Below are positions 34,029 through 42,069 of a stretch of 64,000 nt of DNA, one piece after another (positions within the stretch are counted from its first letter, which is position 1; each line of letters opens with the position of its first letter). The notes below the pieces were generated by a model. It saw only the letters and a list, made by a program, of their open reading frames with translations. It did no database searches and was not told the DNA's origin. Location: assembly GCA_015698305.1 (NCBI GenBank), contig CP048620.1, positions 770,557 to 834,556 on the forward strand. Reading direction: 5' to 3'. The stretch comes from Candidatus Nitrohelix vancouverensis (GTDB lineage: Bacteria; Nitrospinota; Nitrospinia; Nitrospinales; VA-1). The translations under genes were made by a program, and so were the position numbers.

Positions 34029-34381
34029 GAGTTCCAATTTATTAATAATTAGAGTTTGGCTCATAAATCTATAGCCAGAAATAAAAGCTAAACCGCAAAC
34101 CACCCTCACCTGTATCCTCTCCCTGAGGGAGAGGAGCAGATTGCATCTGCGCGCAGATCGCCGGAACGTTTCAGTTGCATCTTGAAATATTGCTAGCAAA
34201 GCGCGTGGAGCCTTGCGGGTCCAGCGGCACGCCGGGCGGACTACGTCCGCAGGACTGATGCCGAAGCGTTTCGATTGCGTTCAGAAGGATTGATAGCAGT
34301 ACGGGCAGAGCGTTAAGGCTCCGGCGCCTCGCCGGGCGGACTACGTCCGCAGGACAATGGTCGTAAGACTGGCAATATCAG
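34029..34381. repeat. Composite repeat island 3
   Basis: No gene. Hairpins GCAGAT-TGC-ATCTGC (34136-34150), GCGGAC-TAC-GTCCGC (34236-34250), and a directly abutting pair CCGGCG-CCT-CGCCGG (34321-34335) with GCGGAC-TAC-GTCCGC (34336-34350). Also the ccctcacctgtatcctctccc...gggagagga module near 34103-34134. Confidence 0.8.
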
Positions 34382-34669
34382 TCAGGCTCTGCGATAAAGA
34401 GTCTGTTTCGATTCGAGGAGCGCCAGAGCGGACCATTCGAGCGGCGATAAATCATTTTTATCGAGCGGATAGCCCGCGCGTTTCCACCAGGCGATTCGCT
34501 CCAGTTCCGAAACCCAGGCTTTGAAGTTATTGGGGAATTGTTTCAGTATCGGGCGCGCCGGGTGGTTTTCGATATTCCATTGTGGATCTTCGCATTCATC
34601 GTCCACGCTTTCCAAAAACGTCTCGTACTCTACCTCCAGCCCCGACGCGTTGTCCCGCAGGTAGTCCAT
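34382..34669 (-). CDS. Small phage protein, possible tail assembly chaperone (downstream)
   Basis: 95 residues, MDYLRDNASGLEVEYETFLE...IAWWKRAGYPLDKNDLSPLEWSALALLE. The last segment resembles the second tail-assembly chaperone of siphophages. Its ATG overlaps the stop of the upstream gene (TGATG), as chaperone pairs often do. Position before the connector gene is unusual for a chaperone, so the role is uncertain. Confidence 0.5.
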   Translation of the reverse strand: MDYLRDNASGLEVEYETFLESVDDECEDPQWNIENHPARPILKQFPNNFKAWVSELERIAWWKRAGYPLDKNDLSPLEWSALALLESKQTLYRRA

Positions 34670-35064
34670 CAGTTTTTTAGATAGGAGTTCTCCATCTCGC
34701 TTTGTATCCGCGTCAATTCAAAACCGGCGGAAATTTTCCACAAAGGATTGATATGGTCTTTCCAGTTTTCCACTGCGGGATTGAGTTCGCGGTCCTCGTT
34801 CGCATGCACGTCGTAATAGGTGACGATGTCGGGCTTGCCTTCCGGATCGACGGCAGAAATGTTCATCAACAGCCGGTCCACAAAGTTAATGGTCGCCAGA
34901 TGGTATTGTTCCTCATTGCTGTGGTCATCGGGAAGATTGAGGTAACGCTCGCGCATGTAGGCGCTGAACTCTTCAGCCGTGAACTGGCGAAACTCCAAAA
35001 CCACATGGCAGTCGCCATGGGCGATTTTGACCCGGTGAAAACGGGGCGAAATATTAATGGGCAT
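34669..35064 (-). CDS. Small phage protein, possible tail assembly chaperone (upstream)
   Basis: 131 residues, GGAGG upstream. MPINISPRFHRVKIAHGDCH, VVLEFRQFTAEEFSAYMRER, INFVDRLLMNISAVDPEGKP. The size and pairing with the next gene suit the G-type chaperone. Overlaps the preceding gene by 11 bp. Confidence 0.5.
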   Translation of the reverse strand: MPINISPRFHRVKIAHGDCHVVLEFRQFTAEEFSAYMRERYLNLPDDHSNEEQYHLATINFVDRLLMNISAVDPEGKPDIVTYYDVHANEDRELNPAVENWKDHINPLWKISAGFELTRIQSEMENSYLKN

Positions 35065-35293
35065 CGGCGGCCTCCTTTTTATTTTCCGGAGCGGCTTTGC
35101 GGTCTTTTGCTTTGCGCGGGCGACCTGCTTTCTTGCCAGATTCTTTTTGCTTCGCCCAGCCTTCTTTCAGAAAGGTATGCGCCAGGTCGGTGTCCATATC
35201 CATGGGAACCGAATACTCGCGGCCTTTTTTGAAAGTGTGAAGCGTCAGTCCGTCCGGCGCGGCTTGTATGTCTTGCAACATGATGATGTTCAT
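35054..35293 (-). CDS. Small phage protein with basic tail
   Basis: 79 residues, AAAGGA upstream. MNIIMLQDIQAAPDGLTLHT, FKKGREYSVPMDMDTDLAHTF, LKEGWAKQKESGKKAGRPRK. The pattern F-x-x-G-x-x-Y-x-VP...GWA is common in small phage head genes. The Lys/Arg/Ala-rich C-terminus includes an AT-hook-like GRPRK. Function unknown. Confidence 0.55.
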   Translation of the reverse strand: MNIIMLQDIQAAPDGLTLHTFKKGREYSVPMDMDTDLAHTFLKEGWAKQKESGKKAGRPRKAKDRKAAPENKKEAADAH

Positions 35294-35716
35294 GGGAATC
35301 CTTTAGAAAAAACTAATCAAATGTTTATTTAAAACCACCCTCAGCAGATTGCATCTGCATGCAGACAGCCGAATCCTTGCAACTGCATTCAAACAAGATT
35401 GATAGCAAGCAGGTATCACCTGCGGGAAAAGAGCCGCAGCATTTCAATCCACCCAGAAAGGATTGCTAGCAATGCAAGCTGAGCCATTACGGCCCCGGCG
35501 CCTCGCCGGGCGGGCTACGCCCGCTGGAAGAGAGCCGTAGCGTTTCGACAGCGCTCTAACAAAATTGATAGCAGTGCAAGATGAGAGCTAGAAAACCCTC
35601 TCCCCTAAGGGGAGAGGGTGGACTGCGTCTACTGGATAAGGGTCGAAGCTTGCAATTGCGTTATGGAAGTCTGCTAGCAATGCAAGATGAGCCATACTGG
35701 TCCAGCGGCACGCTGG
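35294..35716. repeat. Composite repeat island 4
   Basis: No gene. Hairpins GCAGAT-TGC-ATCTGC (35344-35358), CCGGCG-CCT-CGCCGG (35495-35509) abutting GCGGGC-TAC-GCCCGC (35510-35524), GTGGAC-TGC-GTCTAC with one G-T pair (35618-35632), CCAGCG-GCA-CGCTGG (35702-35716). The last ends exactly at the stop codon of the next minus-strand gene. Between hairpins the gtttcaat...agcaatgcaagatgagcc linker recurs. Confidence 0.85.
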
Positions 35717-36100
35717 TTAGGCGGCTGGGGCGTGATGCGGGATCGCTCGGGCGACCACGCTACACAAGGCGCCGCCAGAGGTCGCGGAAGATACGTTGAC
35801 GACGGGGCGGATATAACGCTTGATTCCTTTGTAGCCAACACGTTGCACGGCGTTCGCCGACAAGGCGCTCAAGGTCCCTTCCAAATCGCTGGAGGCGACA
35901 TCGGTCCAGTTGGAATTGTCGTCTGATTCCTGAACGCGCGGCGCGTAGACGCCGTCGGTCAGGGTCCCCGTCATGAACGCAACCACCGCGCCGTAGAAGT
36001 TCAACAAGTCCGCGCCAGCTCCCGCCTCATCCTGATCGGTTGAATAAACGGCAGGGGCCAGACTGTGTACCAAATCCATATTGTTTTTTGCATCACTCAT
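35717..36100 (-). CDS. Phage head structural/decoration-like protein
   Basis: 127 residues, GGAGAAAT upstream. MSDAKNNMDLVHSLAPAVYS, LLNFYGAVVAFMTGTLTDGVYAPRVQESDD, then YIRPVVNVSSATSGGALCSV. This looks like the small protein that often follows the HK97-type capsid gene, with a beta-rich fold. Separated from the capsid gene by repeat island 5. Its stop TAA directly abuts hairpin CCAGCG-TGC-CGCTGG (minus strand). Confidence 0.55.
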   Translation of the reverse strand: MSDAKNNMDLVHSLAPAVYSTDQDEAGAGADLLNFYGAVVAFMTGTLTDGVYAPRVQESDDNSNWTDVASSDLEGTLSALSANAVQRVGYKGIKRYIRPVVNVSSATSGGALCSVVARAIPHHAPAA

Positions 36101-36466
36101 AAAATTATTTCTCCATATTATTGGTTAAGCAGGCATCGCCTGCTGGATAAGAGCTTAAGAATTTTTGATTGCGTTCTTGGGGATTGCTAGTAGTGAGAGT
36201 TCTGCGTCAAGAAAGCGGCATCATGCCGCCCCCTCACCCTGGCCCTCTCCCGCCAGGGGAGAGGGTAGACTGCGTCTACTGGGTAAGGGTCGTCGCTTGC
36301 AATTGCGCTCTATCAGGATTGATAGAAATGCAAGCTAAGCCATTACGGCCCCGGCGCCCCGCCGGGCGGGCAACGCCCGCTGGATAAAAGCCGTAACGTT
36401 TCAATTGCGCTCTAACAAAATTGCTAGCAATGCAAGCTGAGCCATACTGGTCCAGCGGAACGCTGG
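36101..36466. repeat. Composite repeat island 5
   Basis: No gene. Hairpins GCAGGC-ATC-GCCTGC (36129-36143), GTAGAC-TGC-GTCTAC (36265-36279), CCGGCG-CCC-CGCCGG (36351-36365) abutting GCGGGC-AAC-GCCCGC (36366-36380), CCAGCG-GAA-CGCTGG (36452-36466). The palindrome ATTGCTAGCAAT lies at 36420-36431. The last hairpin ends exactly at the capsid stop codon. Confidence 0.85.
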
Positions 36467-37657
36467 TTAGGAGGCGGTTTTTTGCAGGACGAGCGCTTCG
36501 AAGTTCGTCACATCGCCGCCGGTGCGTTTGGTGGTGTAGAACATCACAAACGGCTTGGCGCTGAAAGGATCGCGAAGAACGCGGATGCCGATGCGATCGA
36601 CAATCGCGTAAGCCTGATGCCAGTCGCCGAAGGCCACTGACAAGGAATTCGCGGCGACGTCCGGCATGTCCTCCATGCGTTCGATCGGGCGACCCATCAG
36701 CGTTTGCGGTTCGCCAGCCTGCAGACCCGGTTGCCAGAGATATTGACCGCTGGTGTCTTTGAGTTTCGAAACCGCTTCCACCGAACTGCGCGACATCAAC
36801 CAGCTGGCGCGTTCCGCGTAGGGGCTTTTCAATGCGTAGAACAATGCGCGGAGACCGTCTGCCGTGAGAGCGGCGGAAGCGCCGGAGTTGACTTGCTGAA
36901 CCTGACCGGGGTTGGTCGTGCCCGTGGGGTAAGTCAGCAAGCCGCGCGGCTTGCCCACGCCGTCGCCGGAAATGAAAGCCGCATTTTCCATACGGGAAAT
37001 CTTATCGGCGATCTTGCCCGCCAGCCAGGATTCCACGTCGATGCGCGCATCGTCCAGCAAGGTTTGCGTGGCTTTCGGCTGAGCATACAACTCGTGTACG
37101 GGGATGCGTCGCACGCCGATTTCAGGCGTCGCCGTTTCGGTGCGCGAAGCCTGCTCGGAAGTCCATCCCGCATCCGCTTCGTTGATGTCTTCGGGAATCT
37201 CCAGAGCGTCGCCGGAGATCATTTCCACTGCGGCAACGTGACGCATCGGCGAAGTTTCATGAATTTTCTGAACCACTCGATCCGACATGGCAGACGCCAC
37301 CCAGTAACCGCCGTCGGGGTCGCTATCCGAAGAAAGGAGTTTGACTTCCTGCGGCGCGAGAGCAGATTCGCCTTTGCGGATATAGGTCAGAATGGCGTGA
37401 TCGCGCGCCTTGCGCTCGGGTTTCGTTTCGCCCGTCATATCGAATGCGGGACGATTGACAAGAGCCTGCAAGCGTTCGACGCGCTCCTTGACCTGCAACA
37501 GCTCTTGCAGATCGCGCGTGATGCGATCCACCTGGTTTTCCAGAAGCGGGTCGGCGTGACCGCGTTTTTCCAATTCGGAAAGGCGCTGGTCGTTTTTGTT
37601 TTTGTGTTCCAGGAAGGCCTTGTTGAGGTCGTCCACCAAAGTTTTCACTTCGTTCAT
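36467..37657 (-). CDS. HK97-type major capsid protein
   Basis: 396 residues, AAGGAG upstream. The N-terminal ~75 residues are a charged coiled coil (delta/scaffold domain: LVDDLNKAFLEHKNKNDQRL, LLQVKERVERLQAL). The HK97 fold follows: SDPDGGYWVASAMSDRVVQKI, EIPEDINEADAGWTSE, GVRRIPVHELYAQPKATQTLLDDA, GKPRGLLTYPTG and VAFGDWHQAYAIVDRIGIRVLRDPF. The prohead protease beside it would remove the N-terminal domain. The stop TAA abuts a repeat hairpin. Confidence 0.9.
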   Translation of the reverse strand: MNEVKTLVDDLNKAFLEHKNKNDQRLSELEKRGHADPLLENQVDRITRDLQELLQVKERVERLQALVNRPAFDMTGETKPERKARDHAILTYIRKGESALAPQEVKLLSSDSDPDGGYWVASAMSDRVVQKIHETSPMRHVAAVEMISGDALEIPEDINEADAGWTSEQASRTETATPEIGVRRIPVHELYAQPKATQTLLDDARIDVESWLAGKIADKISRMENAAFISGDGVGKPRGLLTYPTGTTNPGQVQQVNSGASAALTADGLRALFYALKSPYAERASWLMSRSSVEAVSKLKDTSGQYLWQPGLQAGEPQTLMGRPIERMEDMPDVAANSLSVAFGDWHQAYAIVDRIGIRVLRDPFSAKPFVMFYTTKRTGGDVTNFEALVLQKTAS

Positions 37658-37711
37658 GAGATTCTCCTTGAGGATAGGTAGGGTCCGACTCCAGCGCCGA
37701 AGCGTAAGAAT

Positions 37712-38290
37712 TCAGGACAAGAAATGTTTCGTGAGTTGTTTCAAAGATTGCTTCAATGCTTCGAACGAAGCATCCTGATGTTTCAAGCCGGTCACAGTCG
37801 CTTGCGGGTTCATCGGAAAGGTGACGACGCTGTATTCCATCAACTCGATTTCCTTGAGCCGACGAATGCGCGGGTCGTTCGCGTCCGCTTCGTCGCGCAG
37901 GGTGCGGAAACCGATGGATAAGCCCATGCGCGCGCCGACTTGCGCCGCCTGCCGCATGAGCGCGTGCTTTTCGCGTCCCGCCTGCACTTCGAGGTTGAGA
38001 CGACCGCGAACAAAGAGGCCGTGCTGATCTTCACGCGCTTCCAGATTCCAGCCGATCTGGCGCGTTGGGTCGTGATGATCGAGGAGCGGAATCTTGCCGC
38101 CAGATTCGATGAGCGTTTGCGTGAAGGCGCCCGCTTCGACCAGTTCGCCGCCGAGATCGACGTTGCCAAAGGTCGAGGCGTAGCCGGAAAAGACGCCGCT
38201 GTCGTCCACCTCGTTCATTTTGAATGGAAAGGATTTGATTTGCGGCGGCGCGTCGTGATTAGCGGTGGCCGTCCGGCTTGCATGCGTCAT
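37712..38290 (-). CDS. Phage prohead protease (HK97 type, S78)
   Basis: 192 residues, AAGGAG upstream. FSGYASTFGNVDLGGELVEAGAF, then the catalytic His in LLDHHDPTRQIG (72 or 73) and Ser125 in RMGLSIGFRT. Overlaps the portal stop by 4 bp (ATGA). It processes the capsid scaffold domain during head maturation. Confidence 0.9.
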   Translation of the reverse strand: MTHASRTATANHDAPPQIKSFPFKMNEVDDSGVFSGYASTFGNVDLGGELVEAGAFTQTLIESGGKIPLLDHHDPTRQIGWNLEAREDQHGLFVRGRLNLEVQAGREKHALMRQAAQVGARMGLSIGFRTLRDEADANDPRIRRLKEIELMEYSVVTFPMNPQATVTGLKHQDASFEALKQSLKQLTKHFLS

Positions 38291-39474
38291 TGCTTCTCTC
38301 CTTTGTCTGTAGATTCCAGTCGATCACCGCCGGGGATATCGTCGTATCCAACAAGGCGGCGTTTTTCATTCACGGTTAAAAAGTTGGAGTCTCCGGCGCG
38401 ACGCCAGAGGCTTTCCTGATCTTCGGACAGGGCCGGGATGGAATCGCGGTCGTAGTCGAGAGTCCATTCCTCGCCATAGCGCGGCGTCAACCATTGGTTG
38501 AGGGCGTCGCGCAGACGGTTGAGAACCGGGCAGACCACTTCGCTGTACAGGGCTTTGCGAGCTTCCTTGCGGTTCTGGTAAGTGGCGTTTTGCAGACCCA
38601 CCAGTTCCGGCGGGACGTTGAAGACCTGGGCGATTTGCGCCGCGCTCAGTTTCAGCCCTTCGATCCAGTCCATGTCCTTGGGCGACAAGCTCAATTCTTT
38701 CCATTCCAGATCCTGTTCCAGCAGGAGCGGTTCGCGCGCGTGGCTGACGCCCTGCAACTGACTGCGCATTTCATCGCGCAGGCGCTGAAACTGCTCGTCG
38801 CTCAGACGTTGCCGCGACACCAGCGCGCCGGAGGGAACGGCGGAGTTTTGCAGAAGGGATGCGTTCCAGCGGTCGCCTTCATTCAACTTGTCGATAGCCA
38901 GACCGGCGACCTGCACCGGCGACAAGCCGTACCAGTCGTCGAGAGGATGAAACAGTTTCAAATGCAGAATCTGCTCAACCGATAAAGTTTGCGCTCGGCC
39001 GCCAACGCGGTACTCGTAGCCTTCGATGCGGCGCAGGGGATGCGGCAGAATCCGCATGCGATCCGGGCGAAGCGCGTACAGCTCCTGCGGCGGCGCGACG
39101 TCTGTCGGACGAGAGTCGGAGACCGATTCAAGGTAGGCGTTGCCGGATAGATAAAGGAAGGACACCAGCGTTTCGATCAACTCGAAGCGACCCTGAAAGG
39201 GATTGGGTTTTTGCAGAAGATCGAGGAGCGGATGCGCGACGACTTCCTCGCGTCGGCCCGTCTTGCTGGCTCGATACAGGAGCCAGTCCACGCCTGCGGC
39301 GGCTTCTGAAATTTCCCGAATGCAGGCGTAGACCACGGAATTGCATGAATAGCCTTCGCTCGCCAGGGCGTCGTATCGCGCGCGCGGGGCGGGCGAACTG
39401 CCCACAGGGAGCATGAGGGTCAAGGCGCGCGTGGTGGCGCTCGCCTTGCTTTGAAACCAGTGAAATAGATTCAT
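38287..39474 (-). CDS. Phage portal protein (HK97 type)
   Basis: 395 residues from the ATG at 39474 (MNLFHWFQSK); a TTG at 39522 would add 16. ALASEGYSCNSVVYACIREISEAAAGVDWLLY, ETLVSFLYLSGNAYLES, ILHLKLFHPLDDWYGLSPVQVAGLAID and AQIAQVFNVPPELVGLQNATYQNRKEARKALY are standard portal motifs. It forms the dodecameric DNA entry ring. Gene order terminase, portal, protease, capsid is classical. Confidence 0.92.
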   Translation of the reverse strand: MNLFHWFQSKASATTRALTLMLPVGSSPAPRARYDALASEGYSCNSVVYACIREISEAAAGVDWLLYRASKTGRREEVVAHPLLDLLQKPNPFQGRFELIETLVSFLYLSGNAYLESVSDSRPTDVAPPQELYALRPDRMRILPHPLRRIEGYEYRVGGRAQTLSVEQILHLKLFHPLDDWYGLSPVQVAGLAIDKLNEGDRWNASLLQNSAVPSGALVSRQRLSDEQFQRLRDEMRSQLQGVSHAREPLLLEQDLEWKELSLSPKDMDWIEGLKLSAAQIAQVFNVPPELVGLQNATYQNRKEARKALYSEVVCPVLNRLRDALNQWLTPRYGEEWTLDYDRDSIPALSEDQESLWRRAGDSNFLTVNEKRRLVGYDDIPGGDRLESTDKGEKQ

Positions 39475-39567
39475 AGCGATAGGAGTTGAGGTTGAAAGTG
39501 GATTTTCGTTCCCGCCCTGCAATCGGTGCGAACGATTCCAAAGGAGTTTCAGTAAATAAAAGTGAGA

Positions 39568-41172
39568 TCAGTGAACGCGGCGCACGCGCGGCCCGCCGCT
39601 GTGAGAGGCGGCGAGGCTGAAGATCATCTCCAGCGCGTCGGGGCCGTCGTCGTGGTCGGCTTTGGGAAAGTATTTCAGTTGATTGAGCAAGAGCGTTTGA
39701 CTGCGTCGAAAGCGGATGAAGCCGTTTTTGATATGCGGTTGCAGTTTGGAAATCCTGAGAGTTTTGTCGATGTGCGGCCGGGTTCCTTCGATGGGAAGGT
39801 AGAGACCCCGGCGCGCGCTCTCGCGGGCGATATGCTCCTTGAACAATTCCTGAAACTGCACTTCTTCGACCACAACGCGATCGAAGGAATACATTTGATG
39901 AAAGACAAACAAATCTTCCATGATGCGGTCGGGATGGCGTTTCTGAATATCCGCTTCCAACACATCGAGGATGCCGTTCTCGCGCAGAACCGCGACGACA
40001 ATCGCCGAGGGGTCCGACTTGATGGAAGCGCCACCCATCGAAGGATCGACCGCGCAAAGCACCGATTCCCCGGCTTGCAGGACCAGAGAACCCTGAGAAG
40101 AAAAACAGGAATCGTCCCAGAACTGAAACCAGTCTTCGTTGAACAAGCGTTCTGAAGGGTGGATCGGCTCGTTCTGTTTTTCAGAATCGAAATAGGCCGG
40201 CCCGTCGATCAGGCGCATCTTCATCAGATAGTAATAAGGTTCGCCCGCAGGCCAGAGCTCTTGCGCCCCTTCCAGCATTTCCTTTTGATGTGATTTGAAA
40301 AAGCAATCTGCCGCCTCTTCTCCGTCGGAGAGGAAGAGCCGTTCCCAGTCTTGCCAGAGCGGCGACGGCGACCATTGCAAAACGGCCTGCCATATTCTGG
40401 CCTTCCAGCCCGGTTGTTTGAGCAGTCGGGACAGGAGCGAGTCGTAATGCAGGATCGTTCCGATCACCAGATAGACGGTGTAGCGACCTCCGATTTTCAT
40501 CACCGCCTTGAAGAACCAGGCGCGGTCTTTTTCGCGTTGTTCCGGCGATTCAATATTTTCATCGTCTTCCAGGTCGTCGCAGATCACCAGATCGGGGCGT
40601 CGACTGCCATGCCGGGCGCCGCGCAATCGTTTGCGTTTGCCCCAGCATTTCACTTTCACGCCGTTTTGCGTGATGATTTGTCCCGCCTTCCAGGCGCGCC
40701 CTCTGGCGCATGCATCGGGAAAGTCTTCCCGTAATCGTTCGTTGGCTTCCAGCTCGGCTTTGATGGACTCAAGAAATTCTTCAGCCTGTTCGGTGGTGTC
40801 GGAAAGCACCCCGATAAACCGGCGCCTTTTCCCGACGATGCACCAGAGGGGCAATATCAGCGTGCTGAGCGTCGACTTGGCGTTGCCGCGCGGGGCGGCC
40901 CGCGCCACGCGGTCGCCCTGGCCGTTCGATTCAGATTGTAGAATGACGGATTGATAGGTTGCATAAAGCTCCTCATGCATGACGGAGGGTTGATCGGTCA
41001 AATGATGCGGAAAATAAGTCTGGGCAAAAAACGTCAGGTCGTCGAGGGCGTTTTGCTTTCTTTGGATTTTTTCTTTCTCCCCGGTTTCGATGAAGGGGCG
41101 GACGGATGACTCGATGAGCGTCCGGATCGCTTCGTTTCCCCGGGCCAGCTTGTTTCCCCAAACTGACGCCAT
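39568..41172 (-). CDS. Phage terminase large subunit
   Basis: 534 residues, AAGGAAC upstream. ATPase domain: Walker A APRGNAKST (93-101), Walker B LVICDDLED (195-203). Nuclease domain: AVDPSMGGASIKSDPSAIVVAVL, later FDRVVVEEVQF and GPDALEMIFSLA, giving the acidic residues of the RNase H-like site. It packages DNA into proheads. All visible catalytic motifs are intact, so the gene is not obviously decayed. Confidence 0.92.
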   Translation of the reverse strand: MASVWGNKLARGNEAIRTLIESSVRPFIETGEKEKIQRKQNALDDLTFFAQTYFPHHLTDQPSVMHEELYATYQSVILQSESNGQGDRVARAAPRGNAKSTLSTLILPLWCIVGKRRRFIGVLSDTTEQAEEFLESIKAELEANERLREDFPDACARGRAWKAGQIITQNGVKVKCWGKRKRLRGARHGSRRPDLVICDDLEDDENIESPEQREKDRAWFFKAVMKIGGRYTVYLVIGTILHYDSLLSRLLKQPGWKARIWQAVLQWSPSPLWQDWERLFLSDGEEAADCFFKSHQKEMLEGAQELWPAGEPYYYLMKMRLIDGPAYFDSEKQNEPIHPSERLFNEDWFQFWDDSCFSSQGSLVLQAGESVLCAVDPSMGGASIKSDPSAIVVAVLRENGILDVLEADIQKRHPDRIMEDLFVFHQMYSFDRVVVEEVQFQELFKEHIARESARRGLYLPIEGTRPHIDKTLRISKLQPHIKNGFIRFRRSQTLLLNQLKYFPKADHDDGPDALEMIFSLAASHSGGPRVRRVH

Positions 41173-41504
41173 TGTTCCTTCGCTTTCTGCTCGATCGCTT
41201 CGAGATATCGCCCCACCGTTTCGGCGGCGGCGTTTTCCTTTTTTTCATTGAGGACCAGAACCACGCTCATCAGAGCGTCGATGAGGATTTTGTCCCGGTC
41301 GAGCGTCATCGCCTGAAGCGCGGTCTTGTAGGTTTCCATGGTCTTCGCGGCGTAGAGGCAGTAGACCCGGTGCGCCTGCAAGTCATCCGGCGCGTTTTCG
41401 ATGAGCTTGCGCATTCCCTGACGCGCCAGCTCCAGCTCTTCATGGAGGTCGGAAAGACCGGAGGCTAACTTCGGAAGAGTTCCCATAACGAGGCTTGTCT
41501 CCAT
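41034..41504 (-). CDS. Putative phage terminase small subunit
   Basis: 156 residues from an ATG at 41504; ATG at 41486 is also possible, and a longer frame to 41672 has no support. Helical centre (LSDLHEELELARQGMRKLIE, LQAHRVYCLYAAKTMETYKTAL, IDALMSVVLVLNEKKENAAAE), with a Ser/Lys-rich basic C-terminus that overlaps the terminase large gene by about 139 bp in another frame. Identified by position only. Confidence 0.5.
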   Translation of the reverse strand: METSLVMGTLPKLASGLSDLHEELELARQGMRKLIENAPDDLQAHRVYCLYAAKTMETYKTALQAMTLDRDKILIDALMSVVLVLNEKKENAAAETVGRYLEAIEQKAKEQWRQFGETSWPGETKRSGRSSSHPSAPSSKPGRKKKSKESKTPSTT

Positions 41505-42069
41505 CGCTGAATCGGCAAGAACCAGCCATCCAGCGCCGATTGATTTTTTGGAAATCGGAAATCTGGCTTTCGATGCATCGCCACGGCAAAGGCTTGTTTT
41601 CCAAGTAAAAAAGGTAAGAAGCGGGAGGAAGAAATCCCCCCGCTTTTTGGAAGGAAAAAGCCCGATGCGCACTCGGACAGGAAGGTGACAGTCAATCTGA
41701 TTCCCAAAATTTAATGGCCTGGGTCAATCCATCCCTGAAACGAAAGGAATTGCCTTCGAGCCATTCTCGATTTGATACTCCAAGACGAGAAGCCCTTCGT
41801 TGTATTCGCGAGAGGGCTTCTTAACTATTGTCTGCTGGGACAAGGGTATGTTTCCATATCCCTTTTAAATATAATGATTTATATCGATAATAAATGAGGG
41901 GTTTGCTATTTTTTGCGATGTTCTGCGGCAAGAGATTTTAAAAGCGGATTGATTTTTCGGGTTTTATAATAAAAATCGCGTGAAACTTTTTTAGGGCTTG
42001 ATTTTTAGGCCGGGGTTTAATAGTATTCCTCCTGATTCCCTCCAATCCTTAACAAAATACCGGGTGTTT
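41505..42069. other. Intergenic region between the phage block and dnaA
   Basis: About 565 bp. It holds a 9-bp perfect inverted repeat AGAAGCCCT...AGGGCTTCT (41788-41821, 16-nt loop), which may be a terminator or boundary mark, then a very AT-rich tract (about 41860-42000). I see no cluster of good DnaA boxes, so I do not call oriC, although this is a usual place for it. Confidence 0.5.

Noticed and set aside
39128-40057. 309-residue minus-strand ORF spanning portal and terminase
   Set aside because: Out of frame with both real genes, Arg/Ser-rich, no ribosome-binding site.
22649-41504. Reading the phage block as a type VI secretion or contractile injection system
   Set aside because: Terminase, portal, protease and HK97 capsid are present and there is no sheath or T6SS ATPase.
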